In this document: positions 9,901 to 19,861 of the stretch, one piece after another
How positions within the stretch are numbered: the first letter of the stretch is position 1
How the letters are laid out: each line of letters starts with the position of its first letter
Assembly: GCF_030463565.1 (NCBI RefSeq)
Contig: NC_134661.1
Coordinates: forward strand, 8,394,542 to 8,458,541
DNA: 64,000 nt
Source of the DNA: Pelecanus crispus
Lineage: Eukaryota; Chordata; Aves; Pelecaniformes; Pelecanidae
Direction: 5' to 3'
The notes under the pieces: generated by a model
What the model saw: the letters and a program-made list of their open reading frames with translations, nothing else
Databases searched by the model: none
What the model was told of the DNA's origin: nothing
Translations under genes and position numbers: made by a program

Positions 9901-12314
9901 TGGTCTCACCTGCCTGTACCAGATGTAGGTGGTCAGCACCTGGTTCTTCTCATCCTGCGGGAAGAAGCGGACGCGGTGTCGGCGCGGGGGGTGCCGGCAC
10001 TCTGGAGGGTACCGCTCCCCTCGCTGCGGGCACGCAGAAGCTGCCCGCGCTGAAGGCAGCTGCTCCCACCCCATGCGGCGGACTCACCACGCTGAGGATG
10101 GCGTAGACCATGAGGTCGATGGCCACGGTGGTGGTCGTTCGCCAGTCCCGCACGGGCCGGGTGCCCTTCTGGTAGTGGGCCAGCAAGTCGTGGGTCAGGC
10201 GGCGCAGGGCGGGCTCGGCAGGCTCCGGCAGCCGGCCCCCCCGCCGGGTACCTGCTGGCAGAGGGAGGGGGGATGGATGGAGGGCTGCTTGCACCGGGGC
10301 AGCGGCTGCGATCGCCCGGCGGCGTGCCGCGAACCGCGGGATGCTGCTGGCTGCCATCCCTCGCTTGGGGTTTCCCGTCAAAGTTAAATAGGAGCATCCC
10401 GACGGGAAACAAGCCTGCCCGCCAGAACCATCACCTAATGTTTCATTAACATCTTCTGCCGCGCAGGTGGCTGGGGCTGTGACCTTCCCCCAGCCTCGGA
10501 GGGCAGCGCTGCCGTCTTCTGCCTCTCCCGGATGGATGCCAGGATGGCGGCAGCCGGGGACCATGAGGGACTCGCTGCCCCCGGATGAGTTTCCTACCAC
10601 TCGCTGCTTCCAGGGGCATTTCTTCTCTGCCTGCAGGTGGAGGCGCTGAAGGTTAGAGGTGAACCAGGATGCTAAATTCATTTATTAGGTACCTCGGTAT
10701 CTTGGTGTTTGCTTCCTGTGGAAGCGATCCCTCGGCTGGTGCCGGCAAGCGCAGAGCAAATTGCTCGCGGCACCCACATCCTCGCTGCAAGGCAGCCGGC
10801 GGCGCCGCGGCTGAGCCGGGGCGGCAGAGCCGCGCTCATGGCTTTGCTCTGCAGCACGCCCAGCCCTGGAGTCCAGTTCCCGCGTAATGAAAAGGACTAA
10901 TTGGAATAGATCTGCGGGAACTTGGGAAAAGCTGCCGGGAAGGGAACTTTAATCTGTCTTTTAAGGTAAGGAAAAAAAACCCAGCAGCCTCAGCCCGTCC
11001 AAGCCTGCACGCAATCGGTAATGCCGGGGAGCCGGCCGGGCGCACGGCCCTCGCCCAGGCAGGCGTGCGCTGACGGAGGCGGCCGGGGGGGCGAGAGGCA
11101 GCAATTAGGGCGAGAGGAGGAAAACAGGCGCTGCCGTCATCGCAGCTGGGGCCAAGCGGCCTTTCCGGCTGCAGCTGGCGGCAGCTGGCTCGCGCCCACG
11201 CTCCTCCTCGTGCCCTCTCCTCCTCCTCGCGCCCGTGCTCCTCCGCACGCCCTCTCCTCCTCCTCCTCCTCGCACCCGCGCCGCCGAGCTCCCGGTCGGG
11301 ATGCTCTGGCTTCGCAGAGGGAGGACTGGGCTGGGTTCACCCCAGCCTCTCCGTGCGTCTGCCACGGACACCGTGCCGGTCTTCCCGGCCCCAAATCTGT
11401 GCCGGCGACTCGCCTGGTGCAACTCGGCACAGCCCTGGCACACGGGTGTGTGTCGGCACGGGCCTTCCTACCCCCGTACCTCCGGCGTCGCTAAAGCGAG
11501 AGAGTCATTGCTCCCGCTCCTCCTCTGCCGGGCTAACTGCGGGAGAAGGTTTGGGAGTCGGGAACCATGCCCCCATGAGAGGGGCTGTCTGACCCCTCCA
11601 AAGATCCGCGTTACAAACCCGCTGAAAGCTTTCAGCTGCGCTGGTGCAAAACAGCACGATAATTTTGCTACTCTTTCCCAGGAAGGTTAAATGAGAAAAG
11701 AATAACGGCACCTCGTGAACATTTTGGCAGCGGGTTTTGCGCCGTGCGGAGCTGAGATTACAAACCATAGGCGCGGCATCGCTTCTGCGCGCCGTCGTCC
11801 CCAAGTACCCACCTCTGCGTTATGAGGGATGAAATATTATATGAGAGAAATCCCTTTCTCGGGTGGAGGGCTCAGGCAGCAGCTTCTAGGCAGGAGATCA
11901 CCCTGTTTCTCTCTGTATATCCTTAGGGCTCGGACCCTGCACGCTTCCAGGGTACTTCAAAGCCCCGTACCGAGGAGCCCACCACGCGGAGCAGGATTCA
12001 AACGCCGCGTTACCTCGCTGCGGGCGCTCAGCCTGCATCGCCTGGGCTCTTGCAGAAGAGGTTTCCCGCGCTTGGGCTTCTCCCAGGTACGTTGATTTTA
12101 GGTGTAAGGGCTCTATGAAAAGCAGCCTTTGCATGCCGTGCAGCGCTGCTCGGCTTGTAGGAAGGTATCGCACCGTGCTTTTCGGTACGGGGAGCGCCCC
12201 GCTCCACCCCAGCCCCCCAGCCCTGCCCGCAGGGCCCCCCGCCTTACCTTGGCTCTGCAGCGTGGAGGCGAGAGGCAGCAGGGCCAGAAGCGCCCCGACA
12301 GCGGCGAGCATCAT
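6987..12314 (-). CDS. HTR3A: HTR3A, 5-hydroxytryptamine receptor 3A, nine exons, complete
   Basis: Serotonin-gated cation channel subunit of the Cys-loop (pentameric) family, in the plasma membrane of neurons. Exons on the - strand: 12314-12248, 10251-10088, 9954-9910, 9560-9451, 8876-8707, 8489-8329, 8083-7873, 7691-7458, 7285-6987. All introns are GT-AG and the phases join to 486 codons plus stop (human about 478). Exon 1 encodes MMLAAVG... plus a hydrophobic signal peptide. Visible features: [15 protein letters not shown] in the 45-bp exon 3; the Cys-loop C161-C175 ([15 protein letters not shown]); M1 with IRRRPLFY; M2 in [19 protein letters not shown]; the MX segment [14 protein letters not shown]; the MA helix with R440, R444 and R448, matching the human arginine triad that keeps 5-HT3A conductance low; and M4 ending in LWRDA. 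The cytoplasmic loop is shorter and differs from the mammalian one. Assignment to 3A rather than 3B rests on Cys-loop, M2 and MA identity. Confidence 0.97.
10252..12247. other. HTR3A: HTR3A intron 1
   Basis: Roughly 2 kb intron between the signal-peptide exon and the rest of the gene; all other HTR3A introns are below 600 bases. It holds a CTC-rich low-complexity tract at about 11199-11282 and an AT-richer part at 10660-10990 (TTCATTTATTAGG). No other exon or element was recognised. Confidence 0.6.
11199..11282. repeat. CTCCTC-rich low-complexity tract
   Basis: Imperfect pyrimidine-rich repeat (CTCCTCCTCGTGCCCTCTCC type units) on the + strand inside HTR3A intron 1. Confidence 0.8.
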
Positions 12315-15300
12315 GGCTCTGCCGGCTCGCAGCCGCTGCCTCCTTCCCCTCCACCTCCCTAGCCTGCCAGCTCCACGGAGTGAACCCGAGCAGGGAGGCA
12401 GCCAGCACTCTTTGCTCGCTTTCCCCCCGCCGTCGGGTTTTTGAGAACACCCAATTAATCTCGCGATCAGCCTCTCCCGCTGCATCAAGTTTCAGGCTGG
12501 GAGGATGCGAGACGAACCCACCCCCCCCGCCCCACCGGCTCCCCTGGGGCTCCCCCGTCCCCCGCCCGGGCGCCTGGCTGTGGAAAAGCAGGTTTTGGGG
12601 GTGCAAGCATCGTGCCTGCGTGCAGCAGGAGCAGGGGGCACGGCGGTGGGTGGGGAGGACGCCGCAGGCACCAGGGCCACGCCGGGAGCGTGTCAGCGGT
12701 CGTAAGGTCGGGGGGGAACCCTCTGAGATGGGGTGGTCTGCCCCGGGAGGTTACAGAGTCATGGCCCTGGCACGGGGTGGGTCTCCATCGGCAGGGAATG
12801 GGGTCTGGAGGTACCCGGCTTCCCTTTGCACCCTAGGGCAGGGCAGATCCGTCCCACCGGAGACGGACAAGCTGACAGATGCAGGTTTTTTTGCCCCCCT
12901 GCCTGGGGGCAGCAAGACTTCCCCAACGGCCTCCAGCATGCACCAAGGCGAGGGGTCTATTTTCACTGCGGCAATTTGCATTTGCATGCAAATTTCAGCA
13001 CAGGAAAGCACCTCTTGCCTGTTTCAGCTTCCCCAAATATTCAACAACTTTGGGCAAACGAGACCGTAAGCAAAGGTTGGCCCCGTACGATCAAGAGCAA
13101 AAATTTGTTCAGCGCCCGCCCACGTGCTGGTCCCGGCTCAGGCCGCAGCATCCTTCCCTCCGTGCCAGAGCATCGCGTCCTTGGGGTAAGGCAGCGTCCC
13201 TCTGCCTGCTGGGGGGCCTCACCCCGGCCCCCCTTCCCTATAATCTTATATATTTGTGTGCATATATCTGCGTTTATATGCGCTGTAGGTGCCCGTGCCC
13301 CCACGAAGCTGCCGACTGCTGGAAGTGCTGGGGAAGCGGTGGGCAGGGAGCGGAGCCTGCGGCACCGGCGGCGCGGAGCAAATCGCATCAGATGGCAGCG
13401 TGGAGTCACTTAAACGAGATAAGAATTAGTGCGCGGCCCTGATGAACTCCCCCTCGGCTGCCAACAGCGGTGTCAGGGAGAGAGCGAGAGCAGAGCCGGG
13501 GCTAATTTGATTTCTCGGCTCCGTTAGCGGCTGGCAAGTCACCTCCTGGGGAGCGCAGGCAGCTCGGAGCTCTTTCCCCTTATTGAATCTGGGTAATGAA
13601 AATCACGGGCAGCGCCGCCGCGGCGCTGGGGACCGTGCCCTGCTCTTCCCCCTCTCCTCCGGCCCCCCGCATCCGCGGCGGGCAGGATGCGGCCGAGGGG
13701 GGCGAGGACCGCTCAAGCGGAGCCTCTGCTGCAGCATCATTAACTCTGAATTTTCTCCCTTGGGTTTTACGTCTTCATCTTAAAGAGATTTTAATGTAGT
13801 TCCTATCAGCCCTCCTGTTATCGGATATCTAATTAGCGTGATCTATTATAGCCTCGTATCAGGCGCGCGCGCAGGGGGCTCTTGCGGGACTTTTTTGTGG
13901 GACGGCTGATATCAATCGGCAGCGCCCGGATCAGATTTACTTTCCGAAATGGCGTAATGGGATTTTATTAGCCCTGTAATCTGCTGCGCGGTAATTGCTT
14001 TTCTGGGAATCGAAGCGCTTGGCCGTCCGGGGCTTCCCGCGGCTCAGCCCCGTGTCCTGCCCGGGCTCTGCCTGCAGCTGGGCGCAGCAGCATCTCTGCG
14101 CTGGGATGGAGACCAGGGGCTTTTTCCTCGGGCAGCCACGCTGAGAGCAGCTGCCTTGGCTGGGCAAGCAGCAAACTTCTTCAGCCGGTGCTTCGCCAGG
14201 AGCTGCGGGGATCTCGGAGGCCGGGGAGAGCCCAGGACGCAGACACGGGGTCCCTGCGGTGCGACGGGACGAACGACGCTCAGCATCCCCACTCCGTGAG
14301 GGGACCAGCGACGCTCAGCATCCCCCGTCGCCCCACCCTGCCCTCGCCGGGAACATAACCAAGCCCCGTGCGGGTGTTATTCCGGCGGCAGCGTTAGCCT
14401 CGGCGGCTCCTGCCCTGTGCCGTGGGGCTTGCCGGGGGGGCTCTGCAGGCAGCAGGGGCTTTGGCAGGCGTGCCGCCGAGCTGCGTGCGGGACGGGACGC
14501 TGCAGCCGGGCTGGGGACCACGGTGGGAGCGGGGAGGGAGGCCTCAGCTGTGGCGGCACGCGCCTGCGCGGAGCAGGCAGGAGAGGCAAGCAGCCTTCCT
14601 CCGGGCTGCCAGGACTCGCCTTTCAGAGCGCGTTCGGAGCGTCAAAAGCAATAAAGCATCACGGAGGAGCCCTGGCAGCACGGCTGCCTGCCGGCCCCGG
14701 CCCCATCACGCACCCGAGGCCGCCCATTACGGAGCCTCGCGCTCCTCCGAATTGCACGTCTGCTATGATTTAACGCTGCGAGACATGAAATAAACACCGC
14801 GCGCTGGCAGGGCTGCCGGCGCTGGCACGGGCGGGCTCGCAGCGGCCCCCCGCGCCGGTGGGATGCGGGACGCTTGGTGGGGGCCGCCTTCCCGCGGGGC
14901 AGTGGTCCTCGGGGATGCTCAGGGTCACTGCATCCCCGGGGAGCTGCGAGGGTCCCCAGGGCCAGGCGGGCACGCGGGGTCTCTCCGCCGGCACCCCCCT
15001 GCGTGGCTCCCCGACCAAGGCAGAGAGCGGGTGCTCGGTGCTGCGCCCTTGGCTAATGTCACCGCTGCCGGGGGTCGCTGCGGATGCCAGTAGCTTTGAG
15101 CCCATCCACACCCTGCTAGCAAAGGAGCCCGACGCCTTTAAACCCCCCGGTGAAGGGAGGGGAGCACTTATCCTTTCAGTCCTCTTCTCCATTAGACACC
15201 CTTCAGGTGTTAGCAATATTCTGCCACTGTTTCATTATCCATTAAAGCCAGGTAATAATAAGTATGGGAAGGTATTTAGAGCCCATTGCTGTTAATGAAG

Positions 15301-18300
15301 GAGATTCAGCTCATCCCGAGCGGGGACGGCAGCCACGCGTCGCAGGCACGATATCACCCAAGGTTAGGCAGGAATTGCCTTGCTGAGAGCGGACCCGACC
15401 GGCGTTTAGTCTTGTGTGACCATCTTTTCCTTTTTATTTTTATTTTTTAAAGGAGACCCGTGCCGGAGCCTCGCCGGGCAGGAGAGGGAAGCCGGGCCCC
15501 AGTGCCGCCTCCGCCGCACCAGCTGCCTGCCGCCTTTTCGGCAGAGACCCCATCCCAAAGGTAGATTTGCAGCGGCGGCTGCACGCACGCCAGCTACCTT
15601 TATGTAAAAATCTCGTGCCTGCCTTCCTCACCTTTCACCCCAGCTCTTCTGCTGCGGCAGTAGTTTTTAAGAAGTATTTCCAATCAGAAACCACAGCTCT
15701 TCCAGCCTGGGTTTTCATAAAACCACATTGGCCATTACAGCTGGGCATTTTTCCGTTCATTTTCCGGAGAAAATGAGAAAGATTTTAAGCAAATTGGAAA
15801 GGTTCATTTGGGCTGAAAAGGCTGTTAGCTTGTAAAACACCTGGAAAGGTCTTGCAGAAAAGCCTCCTCCCTCTTGCTTCTGTTAGAGACCAGCATGCAG
15901 CTGGAGCAGCCGGGGGCCAGCAGCCGGGCTCTGCCCCAGGGCCGGGGGTCCCAGCCCTGCCAGGTCACCTCAAAAAGTCCTACTCCTAGTCAAGAAGCTC
16001 CTGCAAATGAAGCCATCCTTCTTACACGAGCAGCGTGGACAGGGGAGCTGGGCTTGCGGGGTGGTGGGGCAAGACGGCGGGTCCTGGGGATGCTCCCGGG
16101 CTAGGGGATGCTCCCAGGCCAGGGATGCTCCGGTCCACGGGATGTTCCTGGGCCAGAGGATGCTCCCGGTCCAGGGAGGGAAGGCAGAGACAGATGCAGA
16201 GCAAGGCAGGGAGGGCTGCGGCAGTGCTGGGAAGGTCGGCCGCTGCCGCACAACGCGTGGGGATGGCCCTGGAGGGGACGGCAGCCGGAGCACAGAGTGC
16301 TCAGCCGTGTGCAGGATGCTGCCGATGGCCGGGCTGCTGCTCCGGGTGTCGAGGGGAAGGCGAACGTCTCCAGGCTGCACGTGAGCGTCGTGTCCTGACC
16401 GCCCCATGGCCAAGGATTTCACAGGGAAGCATGAATTTGGGGGTGTCGCCGTTTCTGGGCGCTGAGCTGGAGACAGAGCCCAGCGCGAGACTTTGCGCTG
16501 AGGACCAGGTTTTGTGGCAAAGGGGAGGTGAAAACTTTCCGTTGTTTCTGTTTAAGAATAGGAACAGGATCCTTGCGAGGAAACCACAAAGGCGCCGCGC
16601 CTGGCAAGCTCACAAGTCGTGGGTGTCGCGACCCGGAGCCGGGACGCGACCCGAGGGGCGGTGAAATCTCCCGCATCCTGCCGCGGAGGCTGGAACTCCA
16701 GGTGGGAAATTCCTCCTTCCGAGGATTATTTGCTGTCTCAAGTGCAAGTGCTTGCTACCCACTGAAATTCCCTGCAAGTCGCATGCCCCTAGTGCTAATA
16801 CACCGTTCTGGCTGGGTTTTTTTTCCCTTTTTTAAAGCACCTGCAGTGCAAATCGCTTCCTTTTGCTAAGAGAAGGTTGTGTGGAAAGATCTCGGGACGT
16901 GGAAGGAGTGGGGTAAGGGCAGGCCTTCAGCTCGTTCTTCACCTGAGGGCGTACGATCCCCCTGCAGTAAATTATCTTCGATGTAACGGCGCTCTGACCG
17001 CACTTGACGCTGCAAACCAATCGCCGGTATCTGTCCTGCACCCTAATCAGTCACTGCGGCATTAGTCAGGCTGCTAAACATAATAATACACACCCTTGGC
17101 AAACCCGGAGCTAAAAATACGAGGCTGAGTTTATCTTTGCAACCGGGACCGTCAGAGTTTTTATGGTTAATACTTTTTTTAAGGCAGGGAAATCCCTGGG
17201 GACCCTTCCCCGGGCTGGGGATGCTCCAGCCCAGGTACAACCGCGTCTGCGTTTTGCAGCTGGCTGACCTCAGTACAAGCACATTGGAAGTTGTCTCCTC
17301 CGACAAGACCATCTCCCTGCTCAGTTTTCCCCCAGGTCCCCGCAGTAGCGGGATATTCCCAGGCAGGACTAGTCTCTTCTGGATGCCAAGCAGGAGGCGG
17401 AGGGTGGAGGCGGCGATGAAGCCGGGGCCGGGAGCTGCTCGGGTGAAGCCGCGTGCCCACGCCAGTGCGTGGGGATCCCGTAGCAAAAATTAGAGCGACC
17501 GACATCATCTCCCTGTCTCTCACTATTAATATCCTCGCAGGCTCCCGAAATGGGCGGGATTTCTTACTTTGCATTTAAACTTTACCTTATTTTCTCTTTG
17601 CGTATGTCGTGGTTTAGTGCTGAAACCAGGACACGTATCAGGGAAAGCAGATAACGCCGCCGGCTTGCTCAGTTTTACTTTATCAACCCTGATAACTCCT
17701 CCTCCTCACCTTCTCGCCTCCCAAATTCCTGAGCTGGAGCACCTGTGAGAACGTGGGCGCCAAGAGTCGATCCCGGAAAGGCCCACGCTGCAATTCCCAC
17801 ACCTCTTCCAAAACAAAAGGCAAGGGATGCTCTGTCACTACCCAGGGAAAATCCACATGCGGGAGAGGCCCACCCAGCCGGCAAAGGGCATTTTGCCTTG
17901 GGAATTAGCAAGGAGGAGGAATGGCGGCGGCATCCTCTCACCCTTTTACCCCCTTCCTCCTGCAGCGCCGCGGCTCCGTCGGCATCGCCGCCGCAGTGGC
18001 CGCGGTGCCCGGCCGGGGAGAAGCGCGGATCGGCAATTGCAAGTGACATGTTTCTGATGGTGCAGAAGGATATTTTGCTCGCCAGCCCCCGGGGAGCTGG
18101 GCCCTGCCGGCTCGTCGGGCTGAGCCAAATTGCCCGGGGCGCGTGAGCCACATCTCATCTGCGCGGTCTCGCATGGACCCGTCTCTGACGGCCGCGCTGG
18201 CGAGCTGCCGGCAGTGTCGGATCCGGGCGGGCTCGCCCGGATCCCGCACAGCCCTTGGTCCCTTGCTTGGGGTGTCTCTGTTTGAGGCGTTAAGCTGTTT

Positions 18301-18964
18301 TTTATTAAGAGGAAGGTGAAATCTGGGCTGTGCCGGCACGAGGATGCGCAGGGAACGGCGCCTGATGCCCTTCGGCTTGGCTCCGCTGCCTGCGCGAGGC
18401 GACAATAGGAAAGCTGTGTGTGGCGGGGGCTTTCGGTGGAACCAAACCTGGAAAATGGCTATTTTCTCCTCATTTTAAACCAGACCGCCCAGCTGCCAGC
18501 TCGGCAAACGCAGAAAGTGGGTAAATGGTCCCCTCTGAACCCTTTTTTCGGTTTTCCCCCAGGACGCGCCCACCCGCTGGGGTTCGGCACCCCGAGCGGC
18601 GCGACCGGGCCAGGAGCCGTCCCCGTCCCATCCCTAAAACGCCCGCGAAAGGTGCGAAGACCCCACCCGAAACTGGGGTGCTGCGAAGGCCGCCGGCGCG
18701 GGGGTCCCCTGCACCCCCGGGTCATGCTGCCAGCCCCGGCCCACCCGCCATCAGCAGCCCTCGGTTAGCGCCAGACCCTGCTGCTTGGACCAAAATCGCT
18801 TTAAAAACGGTTTTGATTGTTTTTGTGGGGTTTTGGGGTGGGTTTTTCTTCGTTTAAACGTGCGAAGGGGAGCGCTGCGGGGTCGGGGTCAGCCTCAGCC
18901 TCACGGCTTCTCCCGGTGATGGGTTGTGGAGGGGGAAGAGACCCGGGGCTGAGCGGGGGGAGCG
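12315..18964. other. HTR3A-USP28 intergenic region, no gene seen
   Basis: About 6.6 kb with no recognisable exon. In mammals this interval contains HTR3B, but none of its Cys-loop, M1-M3 or MA motifs was seen in any frame. AT-rich islands inside GC-rich DNA at about 13730-13990, 15160-15300 and 16960-17170 carry TAAT, GATAA and CAAT cores and look like noncoding regulatory elements. A 19-20-base tandem repeat lies at 16087-16177, and two copies of a CGACGCTCAGCATCCCC unit at about 14274-14327. Open frames here are composition-driven. Confidence 0.6.
16087..16177. repeat. Minisatellite, about 5 diverged copies of a 19-20-bp unit
   Basis: Tandem units of the form GGGATGCTCCCGGGCCA with substitutions and small length changes between copies. 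Confidence 0.8.
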
Positions 18965-19420
18965 GGCCCGGGGGCGACCGGTGCTGCCCGGGGGCGATCG
19001 GTGCCGGGCCTGGGGTCGATCGGTGCTGCCCGGGGTCGATCGGTGCTGCCCGGGGTCGATCGGGGCCGGGCCCGGGGGCGATCGGGGCCGGGCCCGGGGG
19101 CGATCGGTGCTGCCTGGGGGCGATCGGTGCCGGGCCCGGGGGCGACCGGCGCCGGGCCCGGGGCGATCGGTGCTGCCTGGGGCGAGCGGTGCCGGGCCCG
19201 GGGGCGACCGGTGCCGGGCCTGGGGGCGATCGGTGCTGCCCGGGGTCGATCGGGGCCGGGCCCGGAGCGATCGGTGCTGCCTGGGGCGAGCGGTGCCGGG
19301 CCCGGGGGCGACCGGTGCTGCCCGGGGGCGACCGGCGCCGGGCCCGGGGCGATCGGTGCTGCCTGGGGCGAGCGGTGCCGGGCCCGGGGGCGGCCGGTGC
19401 CAGGCGGTGGCGATCGGGGC
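18965..19420. repeat. GC-rich CGATCGG minisatellite upstream of USP28
   Basis: About 21 tandem units of 19-22 bases, each carrying a CGATCGG/CGACCGG/CGAGCGG core. Two unit types alternate: one ends in GGTGCTGCCYG, the other in GGTGCCGGGCCCG. A three-unit block (CGATCGG...TGCTGCCTG, then CGAGCGG...GGGCCCG, then CGACCGG) recurs three times in the right half, which is a higher-order structure. Most units contain the palindromes CGATCG and/or CGGGCCCG. The array ends about 90 bases before the USP28 start codon, so it lies in the CpG-island promoter or 5' UTR. It has no stop codons in several frames, which makes long spurious open frames on both strands. Confidence 0.95.
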
Positions 19421-19512
19421 GGGGCGGGAGCGGCCCCCGCCCGGCGGCGGGGCCGGAACCGGGGCGGCCGCGCATGCGCGCTGTGCGGCGCGGCCCCCCG
19501 CTCCCCGCCGGC
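19421..19512 (+). promoter_or_regulatory. USP28: USP28 promoter / 5' UTR with NRF1-type site
   Basis: CpG-dense DNA directly before the USP28 ATG. GCGCATGCGC at 19470-19479 is a perfect palindromic NRF1 consensus, and GGGGCGGGGCGG-type SP1 boxes lie around 19418-19435. No TATA box was seen. The transcription start is not determined. Confidence 0.7.
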
Positions 19513-19821
19513 ATGACGGCCGAGCTGCAGGCCCCGGGCGGCGGCGGCGGCGGGGCGGTGAGAGCGGGGGTGCCGAGCGGGGCCGGGGAGGGGGGTGTGC
19601 GGGGAGGGGGGGGCTGCTCCCGCCGCTCCGGGCTGCTCCCGGGCTGCTGCCGCCGCGCCCGCCCCCCCTCCGGCCTCGGCGGCCCGGCTTCTCCTCAGGC
19701 CCGCGGCCCTCAGGGGGTCCCCGCTGCCCGCTCCGCGGCTTCCCCCGGCGGGCAGGCGGCCCTCCGCGGCTCCTCAGGCCGCAGGGCGACGGCCCCGGCC
19801 CCGGTCCCTGTCCTGGTCCCG

Positions 19822-19861
<40 letters not shown>

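Noticed and set aside
17605-17640. GTGGTTTAGTGCTGAAACCAGGAC-like stretch resembling an LTR edge
   Set aside because: Too short and no further matching LTR sequence on either side.
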